Shown here: in pieces, positions 42,501 to 52,222 of the stretch
How positions within the stretch are numbered: the stretch's first letter is position 1
How the letters are laid out: the number at the start of each line of letters is the position of its first letter
Position numbers and translations under genes: made by a program
The notes under the pieces: generated by a model
What the model saw: only the letters and a program-made list of their open reading frames with translations
What the model was told of the DNA's origin: nothing
Databases searched by the model: none
Assembly: GCA_017449265.1 (NCBI GenBank)
Contig: JAFSJW010000049.1
Span: forward strand, 62,001 to 126,000
Source of the DNA: Treponema sp.
GTDB taxonomy: Bacteria; Spirochaetota; Spirochaetia; Treponematales; Treponemataceae
DNA: 64,000 nt
Direction of reading: 5' to 3'

Positions 42501-43114
42501 AAAAGTCTAAGATGCTTCATGCCGCCAACGCTACGATAGCGACTATTGCGAACGAAACAAACCTTCTTGCTATGAATGCGGCTATTGAGGCTGCCCATGC
42601 CGGGGCGGCGGGGCGCGGATTTGCTGTGGTAGCGGACGAAATCAAGAAGCTGTCGGAAACATCGTCCATGCAATCTAAGACTATCGGTCGGCAGCTCAAA
42701 GGAATCAGAGACTCGATTGCGGATGTGGTTGCGGCTTCGCATGAATCAAGCCAGACTTTTACGGCTGTTTCTGACGAAATCGTGCGGACGAATCAGCTCG
42801 TGCATAAGATAAAGATTTCGATGGACGAGCAGAACGAGGACTCAAAACGCGTGATTGGCACTTTGGAAGAAATGAAATCCCAGAGCAACAATGTTGCCAG
42901 TGCGGCGAAAGAAATGTCCGTAGGAAACAGGACGATTCTTGAGAGTATGGACGGGCTTAAAAAATCGAGCCTGATGATGAAAGCGAGCATCGATGAGATG
43001 GCGTCCGGAGCGCAGCGGGTGAGCGAAAGTGGTGTGGAGCTTTCCGAAATGTCAGAGAAAATGAAAAATTCAATCGCCGACATAAGCGAGCAGATTGTTC
43101 AGTTCACGGTCTAG
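39581..43114 (+). CDS. Beta-propeller/Y_Y_Y chemoreceptor
   Basis: A 1177-residue receptor. After a signal peptide (1-24), the periplasmic half contains 14 repeats of the two-component-regulator propeller motif (for example [27 protein letters not shown]), enough for two seven-bladed propellers, then a Y_Y_Y domain (about 705-765: [15 protein letters not shown]). This layout is the sensor of hybrid two-component systems that bind oligosaccharides. One membrane helix (about 768-795) follows. Instead of a histidine kinase the C-terminus is a chemotaxis signalling hairpin with [15 protein letters not shown] near 995. TATAAT (39559-39564) and GGGAGG precede the ATG. It likely steers movement towards polysaccharide fragments (inference). 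Confidence 0.88.
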   Translation: MKRFVSSLAFLSLFFLSLFSAYSADDLLSEYVSRGWTTDEGLSGNTVTDIIQDKIGYIYIGTYEGLVRFDGVDFSVYNKSRNPKYGFVSARAVMQSGDGAIWVGSNDEGVFRIVMDSGEEVRSFSLADGLLSNSVRAICEDGQGNVWVATAGGVSYITKTFSVVTPEIPSSQSDLKGICTSLFCDRNGRVWVTTTESGGLYFFDGGRFSKYSFSNQEIGKNIVTCVSQDKSGSLMFGVSPFYVVKVSDGKEEIFDLAAGSKGGTTITTILEDKYGTLWFGTDAGISVLRNGEISQYTEKQGLFDNNINKLIEDREGNIWVATDRAGVQKMNKGFFKTFPLTASVNSIAEGKDGRVWLGCNDGVVCYNQVGSDGKLVAEENEITSFCAGTRIRHIGIASNGDILVSAYANLGQLRFSSDGKLVGQWKKKDGLTGEKVRLAVESVKTHDLYIGTTTGLNVVDHDTGKIKTFTKKDGLPHEYIMWIFEDSDDGKIWLGTDGGGVIVMDGGRILKKYTKEDGLSGNIIFKITKDRDGAFWICTGTGISRFYGGTFFNYTKESGLGTDSVFQLINDNAGNSWITSNAGVSSVPTTSFGTKSSGSDEAFVMKYYSRFDGLKTRGVTSTSLSMCDSRGRLWFPLVDGFAICDPKKIHEDKIPPSLNIERVFVDDKVVYPTDSAIELPAGTRKLEVQFAGLSFISSNPVKFKYKLDGFDSDFSEWETHRTVTYTNLKPGSYRFYLMATNGGNVVSDTDSRVSFKQKAFLYQHIWFWGIVGIVIALIIAQLTSMILGMIKQLRVLKNAIAELSSGNADLTKRVKVGKHSVFKIFDELVYEENRFLEKFQGIIAKVKFSEANLSAVGADMGVSTAHTAGAIENIISNINNVHGSISSQNDSVQEAADAVDTIAENISSLEEMIASQVSGVQSASGAIEEMVRNIRSVNSVMDDMATSFAALEEQAEAGQTKEKAVSEKIAQIEEKSKMLHAANATIATIANETNLLAMNAAIEAAHAGAAGRGFAVVADEIKKLSETSSMQSKTIGRQLKGIRDSIADVVAASHESSQTFTAVSDEIVRTNQLVHKIKISMDEQNEDSKRVIGTLEEMKSQSNNVASAAKEMSVGNRTILESMDGLKKSSLMMKASIDEMASGAQRVSESGVELSEMSEKMKNSIADISEQIVQFTV

Positions 43115-43259
43115 ATTCGGCAGAATAAGAAAAAAATTAAGCAATTTCCTAAAATTTTTTTAGAGATTTTAGAGATTAATTCCGAAAATTATGATAGACT
43201 CTAGAAAAATGTTGCAAAGGTTGATGTTTTTGCGAATTAAAGAAGTTTAGGAAATGTTT

Positions 43260-44945
43260 ATGAAATTAAAAATTGTTTGTGAAAAAGTTTTCTTTGCTTT
43301 TCTGCTCGCTTTTTCTTGCATTTTGGCTTCATGCAGCGGCGGAATTAGCTATGTTGGAATCAGCGATAGTTCCTCTACTGCTGATGTGAAAGAATATGAC
43401 ATAACAATATCATCGTCTGAGCATGGTACTGTTTCTGCGAACAGGACGACGGCAGCGGCGGGTGATACCGTAAAACTTTCTGCACAGCCTGCAAACGGCT
43501 ATGAGCTTGATACGCTGAGTGTCACCGTTTCTGCAGGAGATACGGTCATGCTTACGATAACGCCTGCGGACGGCTATGAGCTTGAGTCAGTGAGCGTTGT
43601 GGACAGCGAGGGGAATGCTGTTACGGTAACGGAAACTTCCTTTATCATGCCAGAAAGCAATGTGACTGTTTCGGCAACATTCAAAGTAGCGTCGATTGTG
43701 CCTTCTGTACCGGAAGAGCTGCCAACATACTCGCTCGTTCTTGACAGCTCTATCGTGGACGGAGTTATTTCTTTCGACAAAAAAGACGAAATCGCGCCGG
43801 GAACTACTGTTTCTCTTACTGTAAGTCATTTGTACGCCTATGAGCTTACGGGGCTTTCGGTCAGAAAAGATTCTGGCGAAGAAATAAGTTTGACGGAAGT
43901 TGAGGCTGAAAAGAAATATACATTCGATATGCCAGCCGAAAATGTGCTTGTTTCTGCTTCATTCAACAAGGATGAGCTTATTGAGCCGCTTGCGCTTGAG
44001 GCAATCGATGCTGGTGCGATTACTGTCACGAATCCTAAGACGAATATGTGCTACGCTCTGAACGGCGGAGAACGCATTGCAGTTGTGAGCGGAGAGCCAA
44101 TCAATGTGTCTGCTGGGGATGTGGTGCAGTTCTACGCTGACGGCGGGGCTTCTGAAACCAACATTTTGTGCGACTCTGACTGCTATATTTATGGAAATGT
44201 AATGAGCCTTCTTAGTAGCGGCAATTTCAGAAATCTTACTGAAATTACACAGAATGGTGCTTTAAAATGTCTTTTCAAAGGAAACGGACATATCAAAAAC
44301 AATTCTGAGAAAAATATTCTCCTTCCTGCAACGACAATTTCGTCTGATGTCTATTTTACTATGTTCGAGGGCTGTACATCTTTGACTAAAGCTCCTGCGC
44401 TCCCCGCAACAAATCTTGCGCAAAATTGTTACGGTGCCATGTTCTATAACTGTGCTTCTTTGACTGAAGCTCCTGCGCTCCCCGCAACAAATCTTGCGCC
44501 AAATTGTTACATTAATATGTTCTATGGCTGTGAATCGCTTGCTTCCGCGCCAGCTCTTCCTGCTACAACGCTTGCGGAAAGTTGTTATCGCGGTATGTTC
44601 TATCGCTGTGCATCGCTTGCTTCCGCGCCGGCTCTTCCTGCTACAACGCTTGCGGAAACTTGTTATCGCGGTATGTTCTATTCATGCAAATCATTGGAAA
44701 ATGCTCCTGAACTTCCGGCTGCAACTCTTGTGGATAATTGTTACTATAATATGTTTGGTGGATGCAAAAAAATAGAAGAAGTAATTTGCCATGCAACAGA
44801 TGTTTCGGCATCTAATTGTACGACAGAATGGCTTAATCCGTGGGGCTCTTCTAGTGGCACTTTCAAATGTCCTGAGTCAATGAGATATGTATGGGAGCGA
44901 AGCTTTAGCGGTATTCCTGTTTCATGGACTATCGAAACATTCTGA
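43260..44945 (+). CDS. BspA-like leucine-rich-repeat lipoprotein
   Basis: A 561-residue surface lipoprotein. Signal peptide and lipobox ILASC give lipidation at Cys25. Residues about 45-240 contain three InlB-B-repeat-like modules (for example GTVSANRTTAAAGDTVKL, YELESVSVVDSEGN). Residues about 365-500 are five tandem 26-residue LRR units of the type MFYxCxSLxxAPALPATxLA, encoded by 78-bp repeats at 44361-44750, with a partial sixth. BspA-like proteins mediate adhesion to host or plant material. The start at 43260 has AGGA at better spacing than the ATG at 43254. Near-identical repeats 3 and 4 make size change likely. Confidence 0.82.
   Translation: MKLKIVCEKVFFAFLLAFSCILASCSGGISYVGISDSSSTADVKEYDITISSSEHGTVSANRTTAAAGDTVKLSAQPANGYELDTLSVTVSAGDTVMLTITPADGYELESVSVVDSEGNAVTVTETSFIMPESNVTVSATFKVASIVPSVPEELPTYSLVLDSSIVDGVISFDKKDEIAPGTTVSLTVSHLYAYELTGLSVRKDSGEEISLTEVEAEKKYTFDMPAENVLVSASFNKDELIEPLALEAIDAGAITVTNPKTNMCYALNGGERIAVVSGEPINVSAGDVVQFYADGGASETNILCDSDCYIYGNVMSLLSSGNFRNLTEITQNGALKCLFKGNGHIKNNSEKNILLPATTISSDVYFTMFEGCTSLTKAPALPATNLAQNCYGAMFYNCASLTEAPALPATNLAPNCYINMFYGCESLASAPALPATTLAESCYRGMFYRCASLASAPALPATTLAETCYRGMFYSCKSLENAPELPAATLVDNCYYNMFGGCKKIEEVICHATDVSASNCTTEWLNPWGSSSGTFKCPESMRYVWERSFSGIPVSWTIETF
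44361..44750 (+). repeat. Five in-frame 78-bp coding repeats
   Basis: Units start at 44361, 44439, 44517, 44595 and 44673, exactly 78 bp apart; a partial sixth starts at 44751. Each encodes 26 residues. Units 3 and 4 are almost identical at DNA level, so slippage or unequal exchange would change repeat number without frameshift. Confidence 0.9.
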
Positions 44946-44963
44946 TTTTTTTTTTGAGTATAA

Positions 44964-45000
44964 GATGTGTTCGGAAACTTAAAGAGTTTCCGAACAGGTC
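44964..45000. repeat. Intergenic hairpin element before ftsH
   Basis: GATGTGTTCGGAAAC, loop TTAAAGA, GTTTCCGAACAGGTC. It combines the left arm type of hairpin 1 with the right arm and loop of hairpin 3, as if formed by deletion between them. Confidence 0.85.
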
Positions 45001-45065
45001 TATAGATTAAATGAGTTAAATTTCGTATCATATTAGACTGAATCCGTATCAAAGTTGAGGGAATA

Positions 45066-47177
45066 ATGAGTAACGAAAATCAGCATAATGATGACGAAAA
45101 GAAAAATAATGAGAAAGACCCGTACAATTTCTTTAAATTAGTTTCAGATTCTGATGATAATAATGATGACGGGAAAAAGCCGAAGAAACCCGGAAAATTT
45201 CCGTTTTTAACTCTGACCATAGCTGTTGTCCTTGTCCTTGCGTTTGTGAATATGTTCCTTATGCAGCATCCTGAGGACAATATGGTTGATTTCTCCACAT
45301 TCCGCACGCTTATTCAGAACGGAAAAATTGTGCGCGTGGAACTTGGCGAGAATCTTTTTATTGGCTACGGTCCTGCCGGAGAAAAACCTGTCGTGTCTGA
45401 GGAGGTTTCTCCAAAAACGCTTCCGTGGCTCAAAAACCAGAATCCATATGCGGACCGCTATGTTTACAAGACGACTGGCTTTCTTATGTCAAAATTCATT
45501 GAATTTCTGGACGAAAACAAGGTGGAGTACAAATTCGTAACTCGCCAGACAAATGTTTTGTTCCAGATTTTCCTGAACATACTTCCGTTCCTTATCATAA
45601 TCGGAATTTATTTCTTTATGTTCCGAAAAATGACGGGCGGACTTGGCGGAATCGGCTCTATTTTTGGAAACGGCGGCGGAAAATCAAAGGCGGTTGATGA
45701 AGGAAAAGTCAAAACTCGCTTTGATGATGTTGCTGGCGTTGATGAGGCAAAAGAAGAGCTTGTCGAAGTAGTTGACTTTCTGAAAGAACCAAAAAAATAC
45801 ACTGAGATTGGCGGAAAAATACCGAAAGGCGTTCTTCTCGTAGGACCTCCTGGAACTGGAAAAACATTGCTTGCGCGCGCCGTTGCAGGCGAGGCTGGCG
45901 TTCCGTTTTTCAGAATCTCAGGCTCGGACTTTGTGGAGATGTTCGTAGGTGTGGGCGCGAGCCGTGTGCGCGACTTGTTCCGCCAGGCCCGGGAAAAAGC
46001 TCCGTGCATTATCTTTATTGACGAGCTTGACGCAATCGGAAAAAGCCGCGTGAACAATCTTGGCGGAAACGACGAGCGCGAGCAGACTTTGAACCAGCTG
46101 CTCGTTGAGATGGACGGATTCGACAACGAGAAAGGACTTATCATTCTTGCTGCCACTAACCGCCCCGATATTCTTGACCCAGCACTTTTGCGCCCGGGCC
46201 GGTTTGACAGGCAGGTTGCCGTTGACCGTCCGGATGTTAAAGGGCGTGAGGCAATTCTCCGAATCCATGCAAAGAATGTAAAAATAGACAATGATGTTGA
46301 TTTTGTCGCAATCGCAAAAATTACTGTAGGCTATGCGGGCGCAGACCTTGCCAACCTTGTGAATGAGGCGGCTCTTCTTGCTGTGCGCGCAGGGCGAAAG
46401 CTTGTGTCAATGGTTGATTTCAACGAGGCGAACGAAAAAGTCACTATTGGCTTAAAGCGCAAGTCAAAAGTCGTAAGCGAGAAAAAGCGAAGGCTTACTG
46501 CCGTGCATGAAACGGGGCACGCTCTAGTTGCGGCATTTACGCCCGACAGTGACCCCGTTCACAAAATAACGATTATTCCCCGTGGTTCTGGAGTGGGCGG
46601 ATTTACCATGCATCTTCCGGATGAGGACGAAATCCACGGAACTGAGCGCATGATGTATGCGGAAGTTGACTCGCTTCTTGGTGGTCGTGCCGCGGAACAA
46701 ATCATTCTGGGCGAAATTTCTACAGGAGCTTCGAGCGACATTCAGCGCGCCACTGATATTATCCACGACATGATTACTGTCTACGGTATGAGCAAGAAGT
46801 TCCGGAATATGACACTCGGAAAGCGCGGTGGCGGATATTCTGGCGAGCCGAGCCTTGTGCGCGAGTACTCGGAAACAACGCAGCAGTACATTGACGAAGA
46901 AATTGCCCGAATAATGGAAGAAAGGTACGAGCATGTTCTTTCGCTTCTTGGCGAAAAGAAAGAGCTTCTTGAGTTTATTGCCGAGCGTCTTCTTGAAATC
47001 GAAACGATGGAAGGAAAAGAGTTCTACGATATAGTTAACAACGCCAAGCGTTGCGAGAAAATTCAGATTGAGGCAAAAACTGAAATGACTGACCCTGAAA
47101 ATCCGTCCGTTGCGGGTGCAGAAGCTCAGTCTGGCAGTTCTGATGAAAAATCTGGTTCTGGTGAAGGGATTGTATGA
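45066..47177 (+). CDS. ftsH: ATP-dependent zinc metalloprotease FtsH
   Basis: A 703-residue membrane AAA+ protease that extracts and degrades membrane and regulatory proteins. Two membrane helices (about 40-62 and 170-190) frame a periplasmic domain. Walker A is GPPGTGKT (260-267), the Walker B and second-region-of-homology motifs follow, and the zinc motif HETGH is at 481-485. A very charged N-terminal 38 residues, rich in Asn, Asp and Lys, precedes TM1. GAGGG lies before the ATG. The LolA-like gene overlaps its stop by four bases (ATGA), so they are translationally coupled. It heads an envelope-biogenesis run. Confidence 0.97.
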   Translation: MSNENQHNDDEKKNNEKDPYNFFKLVSDSDDNNDDGKKPKKPGKFPFLTLTIAVVLVLAFVNMFLMQHPEDNMVDFSTFRTLIQNGKIVRVELGENLFIGYGPAGEKPVVSEEVSPKTLPWLKNQNPYADRYVYKTTGFLMSKFIEFLDENKVEYKFVTRQTNVLFQIFLNILPFLIIIGIYFFMFRKMTGGLGGIGSIFGNGGGKSKAVDEGKVKTRFDDVAGVDEAKEELVEVVDFLKEPKKYTEIGGKIPKGVLLVGPPGTGKTLLARAVAGEAGVPFFRISGSDFVEMFVGVGASRVRDLFRQAREKAPCIIFIDELDAIGKSRVNNLGGNDEREQTLNQLLVEMDGFDNEKGLIILAATNRPDILDPALLRPGRFDRQVAVDRPDVKGREAILRIHAKNVKIDNDVDFVAIAKITVGYAGADLANLVNEAALLAVRAGRKLVSMVDFNEANEKVTIGLKRKSKVVSEKKRRLTAVHETGHALVAAFTPDSDPVHKITIIPRGSGVGGFTMHLPDEDEIHGTERMMYAEVDSLLGGRAAEQIILGEISTGASSDIQRATDIIHDMITVYGMSKKFRNMTLGKRGGGYSGEPSLVREYSETTQQYIDEEIARIMEERYEHVLSLLGEKKELLEFIAERLLEIETMEGKEFYDIVNNAKRCEKIQIEAKTEMTDPENPSVAGAEAQSGSSDEKSGSGEGIV

Positions 47178-47845
47178 AAAAAATTTCATTGCTTTTAGTG
47201 GGATTCTTCGTTTCATCTTTTGTTTTTGCCCAGAATATTGTGACGGCGAGCAATTTTTTCTCACAGGTTTCGTCTGTATACGGCTCTATAAGGGATTATG
47301 AGGCGAATATTGACATAAAGGCAGGAAAATCTGCTATGTCAGGCAAGGTTTCTTTTAAAAGACCTGACCTTTTGCGAATTGATTTTTCAAATCCCAAAGA
47401 CCAGGTCATTTGCTTTAACGGAGATATGCTTACGATTTATCTTCCTGGCGTTCCTGCAATTCTGAATCAGTCAGTTCAGTCATCGGGAAGTGGAGGGGCG
47501 AGCCTTGCCACTCCGAACGGGCTTTCTTTGATGTCTAGGTATTATTCGGTTGCCTACGAAACTGGACAGACTCCTGTTCCGCTTGATGAAGAAGGTTCTG
47601 ATGAGCTTGTTGTAAAACTGATACTGAGCCGGCGCAACACAACGGAGGCATTCCGCTATATCAGGCTTGCAGTTTCTCCAGAATCCAAGCTCATAAGAAG
47701 AATTGAAGGGGTCACGCCTCAGGGCGAATCTTTTGTGTTCAGATTTTGGAATTATTCTATAAATCAAGGAATTTCTGATCAGAGATTTATTTATGATCCA
47801 CCGACTTCGGCAAACAATTATAACAATTTTCTCTTTTCGGAGTAA
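47174..47845 (+). CDS. LolA-like outer-membrane lipoprotein carrier
   Basis: A 223-residue periplasmic protein: signal peptide [20 protein letters not shown], then a LolA-type half-barrel with [33 protein letters not shown] and [15 protein letters not shown]. LolA carries lipoproteins across the periplasm; spirochaetes have many outer lipoproteins. Family identity is good, though the equivalent DUF4292/LolB-like folds share these features. It overlaps ftsH by four bases and is followed by the RodZ-like gene after three bases. Confidence 0.78.
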   Translation: MKKISLLLVGFFVSSFVFAQNIVTASNFFSQVSSVYGSIRDYEANIDIKAGKSAMSGKVSFKRPDLLRIDFSNPKDQVICFNGDMLTIYLPGVPAILNQSVQSSGSGGASLATPNGLSLMSRYYSVAYETGQTPVPLDEEGSDELVVKLILSRRNTTEAFRYIRLAVSPESKLIRRIEGVTPQGESFVFRFWNYSINQGISDQRFIYDPPTSANNYNNFLFSE

Positions 47846-47848
47846 AAA

Positions 47849-48955
47849 ATGGAAAGCTATGGCGAAATTTTAAAGAAAGCGCGCAAAGAAAAATATCTTG
47901 ATTTTGATGTAATAAGCCGTGAAACTTCAATTACGCGCCGATATATCGAAGCACTTGAGTCTGAGCAGGAAGATGTTTTTCCTGACGGAACATATTTGAA
48001 AGGATTTTTGAAAAGTTACTCGGAATATCTGGGGCTTGATTCTGATCGTATGTTGCAGCTTTACAGGTCAAAAACATTGCAGGAGTCTCCTGTTCCTGTG
48101 GAGCTTACGGCGCATGAAAAACCAAAATTCCTTCTTCCTCTTATATTCTCCGTTTCAGGTGTGATTTTTATCGGAGTGATTGTTACGCTTGTCATTATTT
48201 TCAACAAAAAACTTGAGGAAGCAAAGGAAGCTAATCAGACGAAAGTTTACATTGCCCGCGAATACACGCTTACGGAGCAGCCGCTGAAAGAAAAACTGTT
48301 TGAAAAAGACAGGCTTATTCTTGGCTCTTCCGGAGGCAACATTACTCTTACCGTCGCTACGACTAACGGAAAATTCGGGCTTGAGACACCAGCCGGAACT
48401 CAGATTGTGGAACTTTCCGAAACTTCGGAGATTGATGTTGACGGTGACGGAAAACCTGAGCTTATCGTTTATGTCGAAGATGTAAGCACAAATGGTCTTA
48501 ATCGCGGCGCGCAGGTTGACATAAGGCTCAAGAGCGCGGAGAATGTGGCAATCATCGCGCCTGACGAGAATTCAATCCAAAAAATCGAAGACCTTCCTAA
48601 AGGCAAGTGGGTCGAAGTTCTTTCCGACAACAGGGCTTATCCGTTCACGCTTAACGCCACATTCAGGGCAGAGACTATGATGCGCTATAAGATGATTCCT
48701 GGTTCTGACCCGCTCAACGAAACGATTTATTCAAGTGGTGAGCAGCTCAGTCTGACTGTTCGGAACGGAATCAGAATCGGAATTGCAAACGGAAATGCAG
48801 TGAACATAAAAGTTCAGGCTAACAGCAAGATTTACGACAAAATCTTCAACGGACAAGATTTCCCAGGAACTCAGGGTGAAATCGTCGTGAAAGATTTGAA
48901 GTGGATAAAAGATACTGACGGAAAATACAAACTGGTGGTTATCGAAGTTGACTAA
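47849..48955 (+). CDS. RodZ-like membrane HTH protein
   Basis: A 368-residue protein with an N-terminal HTH_25-like helix bundle (residues 5-75: ILKKARKEKYLDFDVISRET, then YIEALE and GTYLKGFLKSYSEYLG), the fold by which RodZ binds MreB. One membrane helix at about 92-118 leads to a periplasmic beta-rich domain with a DUF4115-like C-terminal part. A role in cell shape is inferred from the architecture. RimO starts inside its 3' end (8-base overlap). Confidence 0.78.
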   Translation: MESYGEILKKARKEKYLDFDVISRETSITRRYIEALESEQEDVFPDGTYLKGFLKSYSEYLGLDSDRMLQLYRSKTLQESPVPVELTAHEKPKFLLPLIFSVSGVIFIGVIVTLVIIFNKKLEEAKEANQTKVYIAREYTLTEQPLKEKLFEKDRLILGSSGGNITLTVATTNGKFGLETPAGTQIVELSETSEIDVDGDGKPELIVYVEDVSTNGLNRGAQVDIRLKSAENVAIIAPDENSIQKIEDLPKGKWVEVLSDNRAYPFTLNATFRAETMMRYKMIPGSDPLNETIYSSGEQLSLTVRNGIRIGIANGNAVNIKVQANSKIYDKIFNGQDFPGTQGEIVVKDLKWIKDTDGKYKLVVIEVD

Positions 48956-50447
48956 GTTTTTTATAGACCAACATGGTTGCGCCAAAAATCAAGTTGACGG
49001 CGAACTGATAATTTCTCTTCTGAACAAAAAAGATGATTACAAGCAGACTTTCAATCCTGAGGAAGCTGATTTAATCATAGTCAATTCATGTGGATTCATT
49101 GAGTCAGCTAAGGCCGAGAGTCTGAATGCGGTTCTATCTGCGCGTCAGCAGTATCCGAAAGCAAAAATTCTGCTTGCGGGCTGCCTTGCGGAGCGGTATG
49201 CCGCAGAGCTGAATGATTCCCTTCCTGAAGCGGACGGATTTTTCGGTAACGGAGACATTGACCAGCTCTATAAGGTCATCGAGCCGCTTATGCAGGGAAA
49301 ACGCCCTGTCCTTACCCCGCCGCAAAAAGGAATCTCTGACGGGGAACGGGGAATGATTCTTTCGTTCCGAGGCTCTGCTTTCGTAAAAATAACCGAAGGT
49401 TGCAACAACAGATGCACATACTGCGCCATTCCGCTTATCAGGGGCGAGCTTCGCAGCAGGAAAGCCGCCGACGTAATAGAAGAAATAAAGCGGCTTGTTA
49501 GCGAGGGCGTTTACGAAATCAACTTGATTGGTCAGGACTTGGCGGCTTACGGCACTGGACGGGAGGATGATGTGTTCGGCACTGGGCGGACTTATCTTCC
49601 GAAAGGAACTCCAGGATTCATCGGCCTTTGTGACGAGCGGAACGAAAAAGAATCTGGGCTGTGCACGCTTTTAAAGATGATTTCAAAAATTGAAGGAACA
49701 TTCGCTGTGCGCCTTCTTTACATTCATCCGGATCATTTCAACGATGACATACTTTCTGTCATAAAGTCCGACAATCGCTTTTTGCATTATTTCGACCTTC
49801 CTCTCCAGAGCGGGGACGACAAAATCATAAAGCAAATGCGTCGTGTTGGTACTTCCGAAAAATATAAGGCTCTTATTGAAAAAATCCGCTCGGTTTTGCC
49901 TGATGCGGCAATACGGACTACATTCCTTGCTGGTTTTCCTGGCGAAACGGAAGAGGCTGCCGAGAACACGAAAAGGTTTTTGGGAGAGATTAAAACCGAC
50001 TGGAGCGGATGTTTTCCGTACAGCGCGGAGGAAGACACCCCAGCTCAGAAATTTCCCGGGCAAGTTGATGAAAAAATCAAGGAAAAGCGGGCGAACGAGC
50101 TTGTTGAGATGCAAGCTGTTATTACGCGCGAGAAACTTTCTGGACGCACAGGAAAAGATTATGATGTTTTGATTGAGGAAGTTCTTGCTGAAAACCCAGA
50201 GTCGCCCGAAGAGGGAATTGCAATCGGGCGGGCTTGGTTTCAGGCCCCTGAGGTTGACGGAAGCGTTGTTGTTTCCTATGACAGAAAAAATCCTTCTGAA
50301 AGTGCGGCTGTAAAATCGGGACGGCTTGTTCGGGTTCATGTCTATTCAAGTGGCGATGTGGATTTAAACGGCGAGTTTGTTTGTGATTCTCCGCTGAACG
50401 AAACGATAAAGGCCTCAAAGCTGGAGTTCGCTCAGGACATTTCGTGA
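48948..50447 (+). CDS. rimO: Ribosomal protein uS12 methylthiotransferase
   Basis: A 499-residue radical-SAM methylthiotransferase modifying an Asp of ribosomal protein S12. It has the RimO-type start FIDQHGCAKNQVD, and radical-SAM Cys152, Cys156 and Cys159 in GCNNRCTYC, plus a C-terminal TRAM domain. About 40 extra residues (near 205-235, with GREDDVFGTGRTYLPKGT) make it longer than the usual 440, an insertion I have seen in no standard family description but cannot judge as unique. Translation starts with TTG overlapping the RodZ-like gene. Confidence 0.93.
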   Translation: MTKFFIDQHGCAKNQVDGELIISLLNKKDDYKQTFNPEEADLIIVNSCGFIESAKAESLNAVLSARQQYPKAKILLAGCLAERYAAELNDSLPEADGFFGNGDIDQLYKVIEPLMQGKRPVLTPPQKGISDGERGMILSFRGSAFVKITEGCNNRCTYCAIPLIRGELRSRKAADVIEEIKRLVSEGVYEINLIGQDLAAYGTGREDDVFGTGRTYLPKGTPGFIGLCDERNEKESGLCTLLKMISKIEGTFAVRLLYIHPDHFNDDILSVIKSDNRFLHYFDLPLQSGDDKIIKQMRRVGTSEKYKALIEKIRSVLPDAAIRTTFLAGFPGETEEAAENTKRFLGEIKTDWSGCFPYSAEEDTPAQKFPGQVDEKIKEKRANELVEMQAVITREKLSGRTGKDYDVLIEEVLAENPESPEEGIAIGRAWFQAPEVDGSVVVSYDRKNPSESAAVKSGRLVRVHVYSSGDVDLNGEFVCDSPLNETIKASKLEFAQDIS

Positions 50448-50502
50448 TTTCTGAGCAAGGTAAGTTGTAGTTCTTCGTACTTTTCACTAATATAAAAGGA
50501 TT

Positions 50503-51951
50503 ATGAAAACAGAACTTATCAAAGACATTTTGACATCAGCCCCAGACGGAAGAAGCGTTACTGTCTGCGGCTGGGTGCGCACAATGCGCGACTCAAAGAA
50601 CCTTGTGTTCATTCAGGTGAATGACGGCTCTTGCTTTGCTTCAATTCAAATTACCTACGACAGAACAAATCCTCTCAATCCTGCGAATGGAGAAAATATT
50701 GAAAAAGCTCTTGCTGATATTTCAACGGGGGCGTCCGTAAAAGCGACGGGAAAGTTGATTGAGTCACCAGCGAGCGGTCAGGCTGTAGAAGTGAACCTTG
50801 AAACTCTCGTTGTTCTAGGCAAATGCCCAAGCGACTACCCGATTCAGAAAAAGGCTGCGTCAATGGAGTTCCTTCGCGAGAACGCACACCTGCGCGCGCG
50901 CACGAACACATTCGGCGCAGTGTTCCGCATGAGAAGCCAGATGGCTTTCGCGCTGCACTCATTCTTTCAGGAGCGCGGCTTCTTCTATGTGAATACGCCA
51001 GAAATCACTTGCTCCGACTGCGAGGGAGCGGGCGAGATGTTCCAGATTACAACGCTGAGTCTTGAAAAACTTGCCGAGACTGCAATCGAAAAAGGCGCGG
51101 CAGGAATGAAAAAAGAGGATGCCGCAAAGCTCGTGAACTACGGAAAAGACTTTTTCGGAAAGCAGGCTTCTCTTACTGTTTCGGGGCAGCTTGAGGCTGA
51201 AACTCTTGCTACTGCTTTGGGGCGCGTATACACATTCGGGCCAACATTCCGCGCCGAGAACTCAAATACAACGCGCCATCTGGCGGAATTCTGGATGTGC
51301 GAGCCAGAAATGGCTTTCTTTGATTTGGAAGACGACATGGACATTCAGGAAGATTTTATCAAATATCTTCTGAACTGGGCTTTGACGAAATGCGCAAGCG
51401 ACATGGAATTCTTCAATAAACGCATTCAGCCGGGCGTAATCGATACGCTCCGCCATGTTGTTGAAACTCCGTTCAAGCGCGTTAGCTATACGGAGGCAGT
51501 TGCGGAGCTTGAGAAACATTCGGAGGAATTTGAGTTCAAGCCGTACTGGGGCTGCGACCTTGCCACAGAACATGAGCGGTATCTTACGGAAAAAATCTAC
51601 AAGTGTCCTGTAATGGTCTACAATTACCCGAAAGAAATAAAAGCTTTCTATATGAAGCTCAACGACGACGGAAAGACCGTAAAGGCAGTAGATGTGCTTG
51701 TGCCTGGTCTTGGTGAAATTATCGGCGGTTCTGAGCGCGAGGAGAGTTACGAAAAACTCTTGAACAGAATCAACGAGCTTGGTCTTAAACCAGAGGATTA
51801 CAGCTGGTACTTGGATTTGCGCAAGTTCGGAACTGTTCCGCACTCAGGCTTTGGTCTGGGCTTCGAGAGGCTTTTGCTCTATGTTACGGGAATGCAGAAC
51901 ATACGCGATGTGATTCCGTATCCGAGAGCTCCGAAATTAGCGGATTTTTAA
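50503..51951 (+). CDS. asnS: Asparaginyl-tRNA synthetase
   Basis: A 482-residue class IIb synthetase charging tRNA-Asn. The N-terminal OB-fold has [20 protein letters not shown]; the catalytic core shows [20 protein letters not shown] (motif 2) and [16 protein letters not shown] (motif 3), with the Asn-type RDVIPYPR near the end. Length matches the bacterial family. AAGG is close to the ATG. It ends 271 bases before the lipoprotein gene, in a palindrome-rich stretch. Assignment is firm. Confidence 0.96.
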   Translation: MKTELIKDILTSAPDGRSVTVCGWVRTMRDSKNLVFIQVNDGSCFASIQITYDRTNPLNPANGENIEKALADISTGASVKATGKLIESPASGQAVEVNLETLVVLGKCPSDYPIQKKAASMEFLRENAHLRARTNTFGAVFRMRSQMAFALHSFFQERGFFYVNTPEITCSDCEGAGEMFQITTLSLEKLAETAIEKGAAGMKKEDAAKLVNYGKDFFGKQASLTVSGQLEAETLATALGRVYTFGPTFRAENSNTTRHLAEFWMCEPEMAFFDLEDDMDIQEDFIKYLLNWALTKCASDMEFFNKRIQPGVIDTLRHVVETPFKRVSYTEAVAELEKHSEEFEFKPYWGCDLATEHERYLTEKIYKCPVMVYNYPKEIKAFYMKLNDDGKTVKAVDVLVPGLGEIIGGSEREESYEKLLNRINELGLKPEDYSWYLDLRKFGTVPHSGFGLGFERLLLYVTGMQNIRDVIPYPRAPKLADF

Positions 51952-51965
51952 CAAGCAAAAGGGCA

Positions 51966-52076
51966 ATGTCTAAAAAGTTTGTTGCAGACGGTCACAGGGC
52001 ACGGACGAAGTGACAATCACTCTATATGTGGTGGTTTCGACTTCGCTCAACCACCGTTTTCATCCTTTTTAGACAT
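51966..52076. repeat. Structured repeat with 12-bp terminal inverted repeats
   Basis: ATGTCTAAAAAG (51966-51977) faces CTTTTTAGACAT (52065-52076), perfect over 12 bp. Inside are GTCAC/GTGAC and GGTGGTTTCGA ... TCAACCACC hairpins; the latter resembles the GGTGGTTTCGACAAG sequence at 54711. No ORF is present. Confidence 0.65.
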
Positions 52077-52106
52077 CTCCATAGAATTTTTTATATTTGA
52101 GGAGGC

Positions 52107-52168
52107 ATGATAAAAATTACCTCCATGTAATTTTTATCATTGGCAGATTTTGCCGTTGGCAAAACTGC
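52107..52168. repeat. Two tight palindromes before the lipoprotein gene
   Basis: ATGATAAAAATTAC / GTAATTTTTATCAT (52107-52140, perfect 14-bp arms) and GCAGATTTTGCC / GGCAAAACTGC (52143-52168). They lie in the probable leader of the phase-variable lipoprotein. Confidence 0.65.
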
Positions 52169-52222
52169 GATTTCGTGCCTCCTGCACGACCGCTAACGCG
52201 GAGTTTTTATAGGAGGATTCTT

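Noticed and set aside
44361-44828. CRISPR-like direct repeats
   Set aside because: The 78-bp units are coding, in frame and contiguous without unique spacers; they encode leucine-rich repeats.
52107-52130. Mini-ORF MIKITSM with GAGGAGG before it
   Set aside because: Only one base separates the ribosome site from the ATG, too close to work; the sequence is explained by the palindrome.
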